64,000 bases of DNA, from positions 992,001-1,056,000 of the forward strand of contig QNQO01000199.1 of NCBI GenBank assembly GCA_003290165.1, given 5' to 3'. The stretch comes from Berberis thunbergii (taxonomy: Eukaryota; Streptophyta; Magnoliopsida; Ranunculales; Berberidaceae). This document shows positions 25,856 through 37,830 of this stretch, piece by piece; the stretch's first letter is position 1; every line of letters starts with the position of its first letter. The position numbers and the translations under genes are program-made. The notes under the pieces were generated by a model that was given only the letters and a program-made list of their open reading frames with translations, searched no databases and was not told the DNA's origin.

Positions 25856-26818
25856 GGCGAACGACATGTGACCATGTTGAATGTTGCACAATTCATACTG
25901 TTGATGATTGACAAGATAATGTATTGGAATGCACGGGTGTATAGAGTAGAACTACACTAGGGTTAAAAATTTAGTTTCTAAGTATAAGGTGTGATTATTG
26001 ATGATTGAGGAGCCTATGATTGATGATAGCAAGCACTCGGATGTAGGCAACAAAATTCAAATGATAAGTTTTGCATCAAACGTAGAAGCAGGAGGTAACA
26101 TTTGGATTTTTTTGGATATTGATGTGCAACTATGCATTGCGAAACTGTGAACAATGTCAATAATCGTTCTTTTGCAGTCTCATTTGTGTATGCTAAATGT
26201 ACTGGTGGGAAAAAAGAGGATGGTGGCAGGATTTGGAGAACTTTTTTATGGCATGTAATTTTCCATGGCTAGTAGGTGGGGATTTTAATACGATGGGGAA
26301 TTGTCAAGAAAAGCTAGATGGTAATAACCACTCTGTTAGAAGAATTTTTAGATTGAATTGCAGTATGTGAGTTGATGGATTGTGAATTTTATGGCCTGAA
26401 GTAAGCATGGTGTAAGTTCAAAGAGGTAGGGGTCGCATATGGACGAGATTGGACCAAGATTTGGTTAATGTTGATTGGCTAAACATTATTCCAGGAACTA
26501 GACTTGGGAACTTTCTCCGAATTTGTCCAGATCATTCGCAGGTCCTAGCTTCCATACCTTCTCCACCTCAGACAGGCACATCCTCTTTTATATTCCAACA
26601 AATGTAGTCTACACATCCCTAATTTCATGATTTTGTTGCATAAGTATGGAGTGGTAGTTCAAGAAATATGCAGGCTTTGGATAGAGTTGACATTAAAATT
26701 AAAAGTCTTTGGAATGGTCTTAAAGGGTGGAACATGGATGTCTTTGGTAATATCTTCTGCAGGTTGAGACAGGTGGACGATGAAATGAAGCAATGGGAGG
26801 ATATCTCGGAGGGGTAAT
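25856..26818 (+). pseudogene. LINE ORF1 end and ORF2 endonuclease fragment
   Basis: Sequence after the duplication continues the LINE. Around 25922 MYWNARV resembles the start of plant LINE ORF2. SFVYAKCT near 26181 and FPWLVGGDFNTM near 26263 are AP-endonuclease signatures, the GGDFN motif belonging to the Mg-binding site. It continues into the linker (VFGNIF-RLRQVD near 26740) before reverse transcriptase. The LINE stops abruptly at about 26818 where Tekay integrase begins, so RT is absent. Many frameshifts; not functional. Confidence 0.75.
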
Positions 26819-27814
26819 GAGTCAATTTGGGTTATTGTTGACCGTTTGACTAAGTGCGCACATTTTATCCCCATTGGTGCATCTCGGAATACTGACAAGT
26901 TAGCTGCTATGTATATCCGAGAAGTGGTAAGGTTGCATGGGGTTCCTATTACCATTGTTTCAGATAGAGATCCATTGTTTACATCCGCATTTTGGGAAAG
27001 CTTCCAACGTGCTATGGGTACTACCTTGGCTATGAGCACGGCGTATCATCCACAGACTGATGGGCAGACTGAGCGGGTAAATCCGATTTTAGAGGATATG
27101 TTGCGAGCTTGCATCATGGATTTTGGTGGTAGTTGGGAGGATCACTTACCGTTGGTGGAGTTCTCGTACAATAATAGTTACCAATCGAGCATTGGTATGG
27201 CACCCTTTGAGGCTTTGTATGGTAGGCCTTGTAGATCTCCTAGTTGTTGGGCAGAGGTAGGTGATACCGTATTGTTGGGACCAGAGATTGTTAGGGAGAC
27301 TGCAGGGAAAATTGAGATTATTCGGGGAAGGATAAAAACTGCCCAGAGTAGACAGAAAAGCTATGCAGATCAAAAGCGCAAGAATGTAGTGTTTGCGGTT
27401 GGTGATTTAGTTTTCCTTAAAGTGTCTCCCATGCGAGGTGTGATGAGATTTGGCAAGAAAGGAAAGTTGAGCCCGCGGTATATTGGGCCATTCGAGATTG
27501 TCGGATGTGTTGGTCACTTAGCTTACAAGCTTGCGTTGCCGCCCAGTTTGTCGATGATCCATGATGTTTTTCATGTCTCGATGCTGAGAAAATGTGTGAA
27601 AGACCCAACTCATATTGTTCAACCTACAACTATTGAACTGAATGAGGATTTGACCTATACAGTTGGGCCGGTGAGGATAATTGATCGTGACGTAAAACAA
27701 CTACGACGTAAGAAAATCAACTTGGTCAAAGTTCAGTGGAGTGAAAAGGAGAACGATGTCACCTGGGAGCTGGAGGACAAAGTAAAACGTATGCACCCAG
27801 AATTATTCGCCTAA
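26819..27814 (+). CDS. Tekay/Del integrase C-terminal two-thirds with chromodomain tail (truncated polyprotein)
   Basis: The reading frame is open from ESIWVIVDRLTKCAHF at 26819 to the TAA after 27814. The second catalytic Asp (VSDRDPLF) and the Glu (QTDGQTERV) are 35 residues apart as in DD35E enzymes. They are followed by the GPY/F region (KLSPRYIGPFEIV) and a chromodomain-like end (VKVQWSEKENDVTWELE). The zinc finger, first Asp, RT, protease and gag are missing upstream, where LINE sequence starts. It has no stop in about 330 codons, so decay is recent, yet it lacks a start and an active site. Sequence style is Tekay (Del) chromovirus. Confidence 0.85.
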   Translation, partial: ESIWVIVDRLTKCAHFIPIGASRNTDKLAAMYIREVVRLHGVPITIVSDRDPLFTSAFWESFQRAMGTTLAMSTAYHPQTDGQTERVNPILEDMLRACIMDFGGSWEDHLPLVEFSYNNSYQSSIGMAPFEALYGRPCRSPSCWAEVGDTVLLGPEIVRETAGKIEIIRGRIKTAQSRQKSYADQKRKNVVFAVGDLVFLKVSPMRGVMRFGKKGKLSPRYIGPFEIVGCVGHLAYKLALPPSLSMIHDVFHVSMLRKCVKDPTHIVQPTTIELNEDLTYTVGPVRIIDRDVKQLRRKKINLVKVQWSEKENDVTWELEDKVKRMHPELFA

Positions 27815-27827
27815 CCCTTTTCCTACC

Positions 27828-27846
27828 GAATCTCGGGACGAGATTC
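27828..27846 (+). other. Hairpin upstream of LTR (copy 1)
   Basis: GAATCTCGGGACGAGATTC is a perfect 8-bp stem with GGA loop, between the integrase stop and the LTR start. Identical copies lie at 30368-30386, 30540-30558 and 30732-30750, and an imperfect one at 30248-30266. Confidence 0.8.
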
Positions 27847-27863
27847 TTTTAAGGTGTGTATAT

Positions 27864-30097
27864 TGTAATACCCGCCAAATTCACTTACCAATATATTTGC
27901 ATTATTTTAGAAGTTAATAATATTTATTAGTAGTAATTAATAATTAATAATAATTACAAGTAATAATAGTTTATAATTTTTAATTTCAAATTAAGGTTTA
28001 GGCTAGTGGTGGGTAAGAGATAAAAGGTGGGTGTGTTTAGCCAAAGAAACCCTAAATTCTTCCTTTAAAGATACAACCCTAGGTTATTTTTCTTCTCTTT
28101 GCACACACACACAAAAGAAGAAGGAAAAAAAAAAAAAAAAAAAAAAAAAACTGCGTTGAAAAGTGGGAGAAGCTTGAAAAGAGGAACCTTAAATTCTTGC
28201 CAAAAATCAGTGAGTACAACTCTATTCTTGTTTAGTTTTTTTGTAATATTATTGATTACATATATTGTATATGAGGTTACATATGGAAGAAAGAAAGGAT
28301 GGATGAGGGATTTTTCTTTTATGTTTTAAATTTTCGTTTGTGTGTATGGGTTTTCGTTTCTATGAACTGACTGGAATTTTTTTTTTATTTGATTGGCATT
28401 CGACGCTTGGCGCGTTAAAAAAAAAAATGCATTTTTACTGTTTCAATTACTGTTGACTCTGCAATGGGTTTTGAAAAGCATTACTGTTGACTCTGCAATG
28501 GGTTTTGAAAAAAAAAAAAACATTGATTGCTTTTGAAGTTTGTTGACTCTGCAATGGGTTTTGAAAAAAAAAAAAAACATTGATTGCTTTTCAACAGAAT
28601 TACTTATACAAAGCATTGAAAAGAAGTTTGTGTGTAGTTTGATTATACAAAGCATTACATGTGTGTAGTTTGATTATACATATACTTTTGAAAAGCAATT
28701 CAACAGAATTACTGTTGACTCTGCAATGGGTTTTGAAAAGCATTGATTGTTTGTACAACGATGAGAGAGTGATGTCATGTTGCAGTTTTAATAGTTTCAG
28801 TTTTATTTTTATTTTTTATTGAAAAGCATTAATAGTTTCAGTTTTATTTTTATTGAAAAGCAGTAATAGTGATGTCATGAGAGAGTGATGTCATGTTGCT
28901 TATTTTTATTTTTATTGAAAAGCATTAATAGTTTCAGTTTTATTTTTATTTTTTTTGGGTATATGTGGAGGAGAATTGATGTCATGTTGCAACAGTGTAC
29001 ATGATTAAAATGTTGTGAATATAAGTGTAGTAAGGTTTTATGCATATGGTATGGTAGGGGGATGTGATGTGATGTTAATTGCTTTAAAAAAAATAAAAAT
29101 AAAAAAAATGGCTCAAATAAAATACTTGGTAAATGTTCTTTTTCCACAACTCCGATTCGAAAAAAAAAAAAAATGTGAAAAGAAAAGAAATTTTTGTATA
29201 CAGACTTGCTTGTATACGTGTGATAGAATGATGGGTATGCAGACTTGCTTGCATATCAGTGCACCGTTCCATGTGAGTTCGGTTGTACGTGTAGAATGCT
29301 TGTCAGTGATCGAACTTCGGGTGAGATGACATGACACTCGAGGTGGCACCCCACTTGGGTCATGTACGCTCCGAGTGGCTTCGATGGCAATGGAGGCACA
29401 CTTGGGTGAGGTGTGTTCGGCACAGGAGGAGAGTGCGATTGTGGAAAAAGGAGCCAAGGAGTAGAAATAAAAAACAAATAATTAAATAAAACCATTTAAT
29501 TGAGCATGTCATTAAATTGTGTAGAGATTATTTTAGTTCGTACTAGGTTGGCCTTGAGGGAAGAAACTAACAGCTCATTCAAATCTTGAATGAGAACTAC
29601 CTGTCTTCCTCAAGGTGAAATTTGTAGTTTGTACTTTTATATTTAATTGTTTGATTTGTAAGTTTGCTCACACCAGTATGATTATACTGACCCAGATTTT
29701 GTATTGTTTTACAAATTTGGGTACGTTCTTAATGAGCGTAGATCCAGAGAACTATCAGGGTTAATTGGTGCGTAAGGAAGGATAGTAGCTGCGTGGCGAT
29801 AGCTGATGAGTCGACGCGTATATTTTTTTTATTTTTAGTTCTTTATTATTATTCCTAGGCAATCAGATGTAGGATTTGGAAATAAATGCTAAGGTTTGTC
29901 AGATACTTATTTGGGGAATTGATTATTGTAATTTTCATTTATTCTTTGTGGACCTCATCTTTAGAGGAAGAATATTGAGGAACCTTATTAATTGTTTTTT
30001 TTATGCCTTATGACTGTACCATTTATATGTGTTCCTGTCATGCCTTGGTCTTTGGATAATCTATTTATTTATGTTGTTCGAAAATCGGGGCGTGACA
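27864..30097 (+). mobile_element. Tekay/Del LTR, complete
   Basis: Starts TGTAATACCCGCC after the integrase and polypurine-like TTTTAAGG, and ends GGGGCGTGACA four bases before a primer binding site. 2234 bp. It serves as 3' LTR of the integrase upstream and is positioned as 5' LTR of the remnant downstream, i.e. an LTR shared by two copies. Inside, a motif TTGACTCTGCAATGGGTTTTGAAAA recurs at 28453, 28487, 28542 and 28714, and a TTTCAGTTTTATTTTTAT motif recurs between 28796 and 28960. An A-tract spans 28123-28150. Confidence 0.8.
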
Positions 30098-30101
30098 TTT
30101 T

Positions 30102-30113
30102 TGGTATCAGAGC
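30102..30113 (+). other. Primer binding site, initiator-Met tRNA
   Basis: TGGTATCAGAGC, exact plant retroelement PBS, four bases after the LTR end. Confidence 0.9.
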
Positions 30114-30767
30114 ATTTGGTTAGCCTAGGCTGGGGTAGAGTGTAGGTGATCCTCGGAATGTGGATATGGAGAGTAGTAGTGTGACTGTCTAGAGATAAAG
30201 TGATAAGGGTGAACCTTGAACTTTTATTATTGTTTCTTTTTCTTCGTGAATCTCGAGATGAGATTTCTGTGACTAACTTATTTTAATGTCAATAGTGGAT
30301 GACATTATTTCGTGTCGTTTTCTTGTAGTAGTTTTGTTATCTTGAATCTTTAGGTAACCCTTTTCGCGAATCTCGGGACGAGATTCTTTTGAGTTGTATA
30401 TATTATAACACCCATACTTTCTCAATGACAATTAAAATTTATGCAACTAAAATTCAATTGAAATTTTTATTTTTTTTAAAATCTTCTTTCGTTTGACAAG
30501 TTGCATTTTTGAAATTCGCTTAATTTTCTTTCCTCTACCGAATCTCGGGACGAGATTCTTTTGAGTTGTATATATTGTAGCACCCCGTAATTTTTGTACT
30601 TACTGAATATTTTTATATTTTTGTGTGATTGTCTTCATTAAGTTATGGGCATACATATGAGCTATTGGTTTGTCCATGTGATGTGTAGTTTGTTTATTTA
30701 AGAATTAATTTCCTACTTACCTTCCTCTACCGAATCTCGGGACGAGATTCTTTTGAGTTGTATATAT
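30114..30767 (+). mobile_element. Internal remnant and three repeated hairpin + LTR-start modules
   Basis: After the PBS only about 250 bases of leader remain, with no gag. Then the module [hairpin - TTTTGAGTTGTATATATT - LTR start] occurs three times, with LTR starts at 30404 (TATAACACCC, decayed), 30576 (TGTAGCACCCCG) and 30768 (TGTAATACCCGCC). The first two are cut after about 130 bases. The result looks like collapsed tandem copies of Tekay-type elements. Confidence 0.7.
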
Positions 30768-33341
30768 TGTAATACCCGCCTAATTAAATAAATATAAAAA
30801 TATTCAGTAAACCCTAATGTTGATGGGTTGTTAGTCAATTGTATTTGGGCTTGGTTTTGGGCTTTTATTAAACTAATAAGTAGGGTTTTTATTGTGTGAA
30901 AGAGGGCGGGTGTTCTCAGAATTTCAGTGGGGGTGGATAACCACCCACCATATAAAAAAAAAAAAAAAAGAAACAAAATTTTTTCCTTAAGCTTTTCTTT
31001 TCTTTTCTCCTTCTCGTTTCCTTCTTCTTTGATGGCTCCTTCTTGTTTCCTTCTACTTTGATGGCGGCTGACAGTGGCGAAGAGATGAAGATTGTGCGAA
31101 GAAGAAATGGAAGGCGAGGCTGCTGGAGATGTGGTGTTGGGCATGCGATTAGGCGAGCGTTGTGGTCGTGGCTGGCGAGAAGGGACTGTGTGTCCAATTG
31201 AGGTGAAGAGGGAAAGATGGTTGTTCGATTGATGGGTACGATGGAAGCAAGGTCTGTGCGTGAAAGGTTATGTGATTGGCTGAAAGAGGGTCTGTATGTG
31301 GCGATGGAAACGTGGAGCAGGCGATCAGTTGTTGATCAGGAGAGAGCTTTGAGCTTCTCGATTCGACCTCCTCTCGGGACTCTCTCAGATCTTCGATTTC
31401 AGGTGAGATCATCGCACTTTGTTTTCTCCTCTCATCTTCTTCCATTTCAGTGGAACTGTCACTCTGCTGGGGTTGATCAGTGTCGAATGAAGATGGGTTC
31501 TTGTGTTTGGATCTTGATGCAGTGTCTGTGACCATGGGTAGGTGTGATGATCTAAAATTGTGGTCTCTGGAGTAATTACTTAGCATGAAAAATTGTGGAG
31601 TTAAATGTGGGTCCTTTTCACCTATGTGTTAGGCCATTAGGCTGAATGCGGAGCTTCTCCTTCAAAATCCAATGTGGATTCTTAGGCAGACACATGCTCT
31701 TCAGATGAGAAGGGTTTCCATGTCGTAGAATGAGGCATTGCAACCATAGTAAGGATGTGTTGAGATAAATTCTTTCTCGATTGACAAGTTGGAGGGTGTG
31801 CATTTTTTTGGTTCAGCTGAGGTAATAAAATGGATGCAAAGAGGTAATTTGGGTATTGGAGATTTGCGACGAACCCCTGTGATGCAGAATTGCAGAAGTT
31901 TATGGAGCAGAAAGCAAAGGGTTATTGCGTGGATCCGTTGCGAAATCCTTTGCGATTTAGGTGAGTTTTCTCCATTCCTTTTTGTATGTGAGTTTTTCTT
32001 CATTCTTTCTCTTTTACTGTGAGTTATCTTTTACCCCTTCCAGTTTGTTTTATGTGATGGTTTTGATAGTCATGTGTTGTGTGTTTAATCTACTTTGATT
32101 AAAACCTCATTTTATTTCTTCCTGATTTTGCCCTTAACTTGGTAGATTAAATTGATGGGGTTTGATTACTTTAATTAATTGATTTGAGTGAATAAATGAT
32201 TTGAGTGAATAAATGGATACCCATTGTAGTTCACATTGACTTTAGGCAATTGTCAAGGCATTCGGGGTTTCTCTAGGTCATCATCATCATTAGAAAAGCA
32301 TGTGATCGGGTAGGGTTTGTGTAAGACTAAGGAAACCCTAATGCAGGGATGTTTAATTTAGTTACTTGTAGGAGGATTGTGTCCACGGGTTTTTTTTTGT
32401 TTTTGTATCAATCCATATAGGATTAGTAGTTCACAATGAATGTGTTGGATCTGTTTCTTTGTGCATTTAGTTTCTTGAAAATTTAATGGATTCAATTAGT
32501 TAGGTGAGTTGCTTATGGTATTTGATGGATTTGGATTTTGATGTGCATTTCTGTTGTGGCATCTCTATAAACTTTACTGGAGTGTAGTATTCTGGATTTT
32601 TCCCTATCTTGGACTTGCACAGAGAACCTCATTGTTATACAAACTTCCAGTTTTAACAAATTTCTCTTTGTTGGGTTTTTCTTGAACTAGTCAAAATCTC
32701 CTAAAGAGTTCCTTTACCAAGTAGATAACTGAATGTAAGTGAAACTGACAAACCAATCATGTCCATTAGGAGTATCTCACTACTTGGTGTGGGGACAGTG
32801 TAAAGAGGACAAAGGTCATACAGTAAATGGGTATGGATATGTATGTTGACAGTGTATGTTTTATATTGATTGTCACTGTCTAATCAATAGATGTGGTCAT
32901 GATAGGTGGATTTCCATAAGGATAGTCCAGGTATCATAATTTGGAGTATAGCCAGTAATGGAACTTGTTTTCTTGTCACGCGTATGTGACTATGTTAAAA
33001 GAATGTTTGTGCTTGCGACACACTTGTTTTTCATTCTTTTCTGAAGGAAATGGCAAAATAGATTTTGTCATGTTGTGAATATCACCTTGGTAATGTTTTA
33101 TGTATATATGGTTCTTGTAAAGGGAATGTGATGTGACGTTAATTGATTTTGAAAAATAATGACTCAAATAAATACTTGGTAAATGTTCTTTTTCCACAAC
33201 TCCAGAGAAAAAAAAATGTGAAAAGAAATGAAAATTTTGTATACAGACTTGCTTGTATACGTGTGATATTATTATGGGTATGCAGACTTGCTTGCATATC
33301 GGTGCACCGTTCCATGTGAGTTCGGTTGTACGTGTAGAATA
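30768..33341 (+). mobile_element. Second Tekay-related LTR, truncated at its 3' end
   Basis: Starts TGTAATACCCGCC. It shares with 27864-30097 the block 33165-33340 (CTCAAATAA-ATACTTGGTAAATG, CAGACTTGCTTGTATACGTGTGAT and so on) and breaks off within GTGTAGAAT, where a TRIM fragment follows. The 5' half differs from the first LTR, so the two belong to related families. A 145-codon minus frame (31149-31586) here is not recognised and is probably chance. Confidence 0.6.
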
Positions 33342-33790
33342 CTTTTAAAGCCGTGAGGGCCGGATGGTAGCCCAAAGCGGACAGTATCTGTACAGTGCGG
33401 GAGGCGGGTCGTCACAGTTTGGTATCAGAGCCTGACCCAGCCGGAAGTGTGCCACGTGGAGGTGGGCCCTCGGGCAACGTGGACGTTGTGCCTGTGTGGC
33501 CAACGAGGACGTTGGGCCTTAAGGGGGTGGACTGTGAGACCCTTGTGTGGGCGGACTTGAGGGGGAGGGTGAGGGTGAGGGTTGGAGCCCAATAGGCCCG
33601 TGGATCCCAAGAGGAGTTGGGCGAGCTACCAAGGGGAACATAGTCCCACATCGCCTGGGTAGGGGAGGTTGATGATCTTTATATGTGCAGGGTCATCTCC
33701 CCATTGTACAGAGGCCTTTTAAAGCCGTGCGGGCCGGATGGTAGCCCAAAGCGGACAGTATCTGTACAGTGCGGGAGGCGGGTCGTCACA
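33342..33790 (+). mobile_element. TRIM retrotransposon with truncated left LTR
   Basis: The right LTR (33533-33790, TGTGAGACCC...GTCGTCACA, 258 bp) is complete. The left LTR is only its last 75 bases (33342-33416), and these match the right copy at 74 of 75 positions. Between them lie 116 bases with PBS TGGTATCAGAGC (33420-33431) and a polypurine tract AAGGGGGTGGAC (33521-33532). No coding capacity, as usual for terminal-repeat retrotransposons in miniature, which depend on other elements' proteins. Confidence 0.85.
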
Positions 33791-33957
33791 AGAATCACAC
33801 TCCTTGGGCATGGGATTCTCATGTTCATGGGACTTCAATTTTCACCATTGATCACAAAATCAAATGCCGAATTGGTAAATGAACTTCAAATTAACTTAGA
33901 TTTAGGTGGTCCCCTCATGGATTCCCATGACATAGGATTTCATGCAACCAGACACAC
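33791..33957 (+). mobile_element. Right half of a Tourist MITE (same family as 15327-15655)
   Basis: TGGGATTCTCATGTTCATGG through ACATAGGATTTCATGCAACC repeats the right half of the complete copy. The left half is missing and the TRIM end adjoins directly, consistent with TRIM insertion into the MITE followed by a deletion. Confidence 0.75.
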
Positions 33958-35351
33958 TTAAGTGTATTGCATTTTCATAATTTATTAATTTAGCTGTAGT
34001 TGTGAAACATTAAAATAATTATAATTCACAAAGGTATATTTATAATTTTCTTAGAAGCTTATTAGTTGTTTTGAGGTAGAACCACATTGGCATTTACATG
34101 ATGATCAATGTTATTGTTGTTATTTTGATTAGGAAGTGAGTGCAATTATGCAACACCAAAAATTGGTGTTGAACCAAGAAAAACCTTTTTTTTAACCTCC
34201 AGGGGAGGGGCAATTATGAGATGTAAGACATTTATTAATTGATCAAAGATTTTACATGAGTCGGAGATACTAGAGTTTAGGCCTAATTCACCAAGAAACT
34301 AACAAAGGAGAAAAAAAATCTCCAAAAAACTGATGAAAAGGAACGAGGCCTAATTGACCAAAGACCTTAGGCCTAAAACAAACTACTTAGACTGTAAGTT
34401 ACTCAACGAATAAGAGAAAACCAATCACAGACCTCAAGAAACTGAACCAAAGCCTTGTATAATCTGCACAAAACTTGCAAACCTCTTCCAAGCACCAATT
34501 GTTGTCAACAAATTTCCAATTCCTCCAGCTGAAGAAAACTTCCCCATCCCATGATCCCTGCAGCTGAACCACGTCCCCTATCAGTTCTGTTTCAGGCCAA
34601 GAAAACAGAGCCTAATAACACTCTGTTTTGAGCAATAAAAGCAGGCATTCTCAGCTGAAACACGTCCCCAATCTGCTCAATTTCAGACTGAAAACAGAGC
34701 CTAATAAAAAAAAGTAATAAATAAAAAGAAGAACCATTGTTCATTAGGCCTTCTTCCTTTGTTAGTACCGATAAAAACTCTAGAATTTTCAAGGGGAACT
34801 TGCGGTTTCAATTAAGTGACTTTTCCAAAGATTTTTTTGTGTAGTTTTTCATTATGATTTTCAGACCATCCTTTGAGTTTTCAAGGATCCTTCATAAATT
34901 ATGTCAAATATCAAGGAAAAACTATTCCAGCTCAAAGGGATGAACTCCTCTGATGAATAAATGGAGTTATTACCTTGTAAATCTCTGCCAATACAATTTT
35001 GAGTTGTGGTCTCAACCAGATAGGTTTCATATAAACCAATTATACAACCATTTCCCCTATTTTTTTGGCCATCTTTCAAGCATACGACTAAAGCCTTTTA
35101 TCGTTAGGAGTCAAATGTTAGAAAATTCATTTAATAAAGATATTGCTAAATCTAGGAATGAAATTATAAAAAAATGACCAAAAGATTAATGAAGAAATTA
35201 GACTAGAACCGATATTTTAAAAAAAATTCCCAGAAGGAAAATGTTAAACTTGACAAAGACAATCCCTGAAAACTTGAAATCCTTATAATTTTGTACTTCT
35301 CCTAGATCAAAACCTTTATGACTGGTTCTCGACATCATTGTTTTAGTATAA
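33958..35351. other. No gene recognised
   Basis: AT-rich. A short stretch near 34190-34720 contains repeated TCAGCTGAA-CACGTCCCC motifs and GGCCTAATT motifs but no supportable family. Confidence 0.4.
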
Positions 35352-37551
35352 TCACTCTGCAGGACTACTAGTTGAGCTTCCATCTCCATTCATTTTGTCC
35401 CCAACATATTGTTGCACCTCCAAAACTGAATTTTTTCCTGCAATGTCCGATGATGCCAAAAAGTCTCCTACTACGCCGTATTCTGGATATTCACTAAAAT
35501 CATTGAGGCCCCTTGTAATGGGCAATTCATTGTCATGTCCTCTCCCAACTATGTAGAGGTCATAGTTATTGTCAAAAGACCGAATAACTGCCACAGTTTC
35601 ATCTGAACTATTCACGATCATTTCTTTGTATGTAATTGTATCCTGACCGGTAGTTCTTTGTTGAAATCAGCAATGTACTCCTGATCGAGTTGCCTCTGGC
35701 CATCATTAGCAGTGATCACACTAGGAGATTTATTGCCACAGGGTATTTGTATTGTTGGTTCCATATTGTTATTTTGTAGAACAAATTGAATAACACTCAA
35801 GTTCGCAGTTGGGTGTCGTGCGATCCTCCAACCATATGCTAAGTCTTCTCGGTCATCAGGACCTCCTACAAAAATGACTGCAACATTGTGGGAAATGTGG
35901 CTAGCTGATCCACCAAGTCCCCTATCAATAAGAAATGCCAACAAAGCAAGCGTTTGCTAAAATATTTTGGTTTACGAGGCGAATGGCTGGGTGGGTGGGT
36001 TCCATTCCACCATCAACAGTTTGTTGCATATGGAACGGAACAATGATTAAGGCAATTTTCTTGTCCTTGGCAAGATTGCAAATGTTCTCGTGCATGGTAG
36101 AGTATGAAGAGAAGACGCTAAGAGGTTGAACAGTGAAATTTTTAACTTCTCGTGCGTAGGTCTCAAAGGCATTCAAGATGCTCTCAGATTGACCATTGGT
36201 GTTATTGTTGCTTGCAGAACTAGTGGCATTATGTTCAATAAGCATTGAAGTAAGTTCCACTAGGTGGAGTGCATAGATGTAAATAGGGAATTTCTTGGTG
36301 GCATGGGAAGCCTCCAAGAGTTTAATCATTGTTGGTGTATTGCGATAAGTGTGGATGCACATAATTATCTTTAATTCCTCATTAATCATTTCTGCATTTT
36401 GAATTGTCCTTCGCTTGTAGGCTTTGAAATTTTTTTTACCCTTAAAGAGAACAACAATGGGTGTTGAAATAGTTGTCATCGCCAGTGACTCATCACCAGT
36501 GACGCAAGGACAACAACACTATATGCATTGGCATCGACTATCTGCATCATTTCATTCACTAAAACAAGCAATTAATATGTAGGGAGAGGAAGGGTGATAG
36601 ATGGATACCTTTAAATCCATGCCTATATTAAGTGCAATAAGTTCCGTAAGGCCTTTTGTATTCATAAGTACACCGAAGGCAATAGCTTCATGAAGCTCCG
36701 TGTCATAGAAGAGGCTGGTGAGCGATGTAATAATCACCTAGACAAAACTAGGTATGATCATCATGTAAAGGGAAACACAATTAGTAAAGTTGTTTTCGAA
36801 TGGGTGTGTCATGTTGGTTCTAAGTCCACTTATGGCAAAATAAACTGGCAATAAAAATGTAGTGACAACCTCTACAAGCTTTTCCAAGAGTGTAGTTCTA
36901 AGTTTTCCCCTTGGTATGATGAGGCCAAAGACAAAAGCACCAAACATAGAAGTTGACCCAATGGCATCTGTAATGAAACCACAAATCATAACCCCTGTGA
37001 GGGTTACATAAATGTAATATTCATTGATGTTCTCTTCTTCTGGGGTGTCCAGTACCATCCACATAACAATAGGACGAATCACCATGAAACAAAAGATGAC
37101 AAATATTATACTACCAAAAAACACTGTTACGGCAATGCAAAGCTCATAATCTATTATTTTTGCCATACTTATGGCTGCAATTAGGATGGTCCATGTAAGT
37201 ATTGTCATTTATGGCTGCAACCGAACGTGGATATTCTTGCAAGTTTACTGTCAATTAACTTTAGATCAGCAATGACACCTGCTTGCACAGAAAATGTCGT
37301 AGCAGACAAGCTAACGGAGTGGAAAAAGATGTACTTCACGAAATTTTCCCCCATTGATTTGATGTTTAAAGGCTTGGCTGATAACTAAGCCACAAGCTAT
37401 GCTTAAAATGATCGGTACAACAACACGTACTAACAACTGCAGTGATAAAAGACTGTCGACTAGCACGTTTGACAACACCAATGTCCATTTCAACTCCCAC
37501 TAGGAATAAAAAGTATAGGAGGCCAATAGTTACCATTGTCTCAAGCACCAT
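35352..37551 (-). pseudogene. CHX-family cation/H+ exchanger, main exon(s), broken
   Basis: CHX proteins are CPA2 monovalent cation/H+ exchangers of plant endomembranes and plasma membrane. Frames on the minus strand give, in order, MVLETM-TIGLLYFLFLVGVEMD (37551-37490), SVSLSATTFSVQAGVIADLK (about 37310), GSTSMFGAFVFGLIIPRGKL and LLPVYFAISGLRTNM (37208-36738), and GVLMNTKGLTELIALNIGMD (near 36650). The cytosolic tail follows: IMCIHTYRNTPTMIKLLEAS and YALHLVELTSMLIEHN (36479-35925), then VAVIFVGGPDDREDLAYGWR and LYIVGRGHDN, to the stop at 35352. At least five frameshifts or stops separate these. The N-terminal exon lies at 41470-41554, beyond a 3.9-kb insertion. Confidence 0.9.
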
Positions 37552-37830
37552 TATACTTCGAGTCGTTCTACTGTGCCCGGTACAGTGCCCGGTATAATGC
37601 CCGGCATGTGCCAGGCACGTGCCAGTACCATGAGAGGGATGAAAAGCTAAAAAAAAAATCGCAAAAACGTTTCTCTCGACTGCGCCTCTTCCAGCTCGCG
37701 ATTAGGGCAGCAAACTGCGTCTCCTCCGCCTCCGTCCAAAGTGCGCCTCCTCCACCTCCGCCTCCTCCAAACTGCAACCTGCGATTAGGTACCACCCCTA
37801 TCTATCTATATCATCTATTTTTTGTTGAAA

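Noticed and set aside
31149..31586. 145-codon minus-strand frame rich in Ser/Pro/His
   Set aside because: Lies inside an LTR, has low-complexity composition and no motif; likely chance.
33395..33651. GC-rich frames on both strands
   Set aside because: They cover the TRIM interior and LTR, which are non-coding by structure.
37568..37795. Glycine-run minus-strand frame
   Set aside because: Produced by a CCTCCGCCTCC low-complexity run, more plausibly a Pro-rich leader on the plus strand or untranslated DNA.
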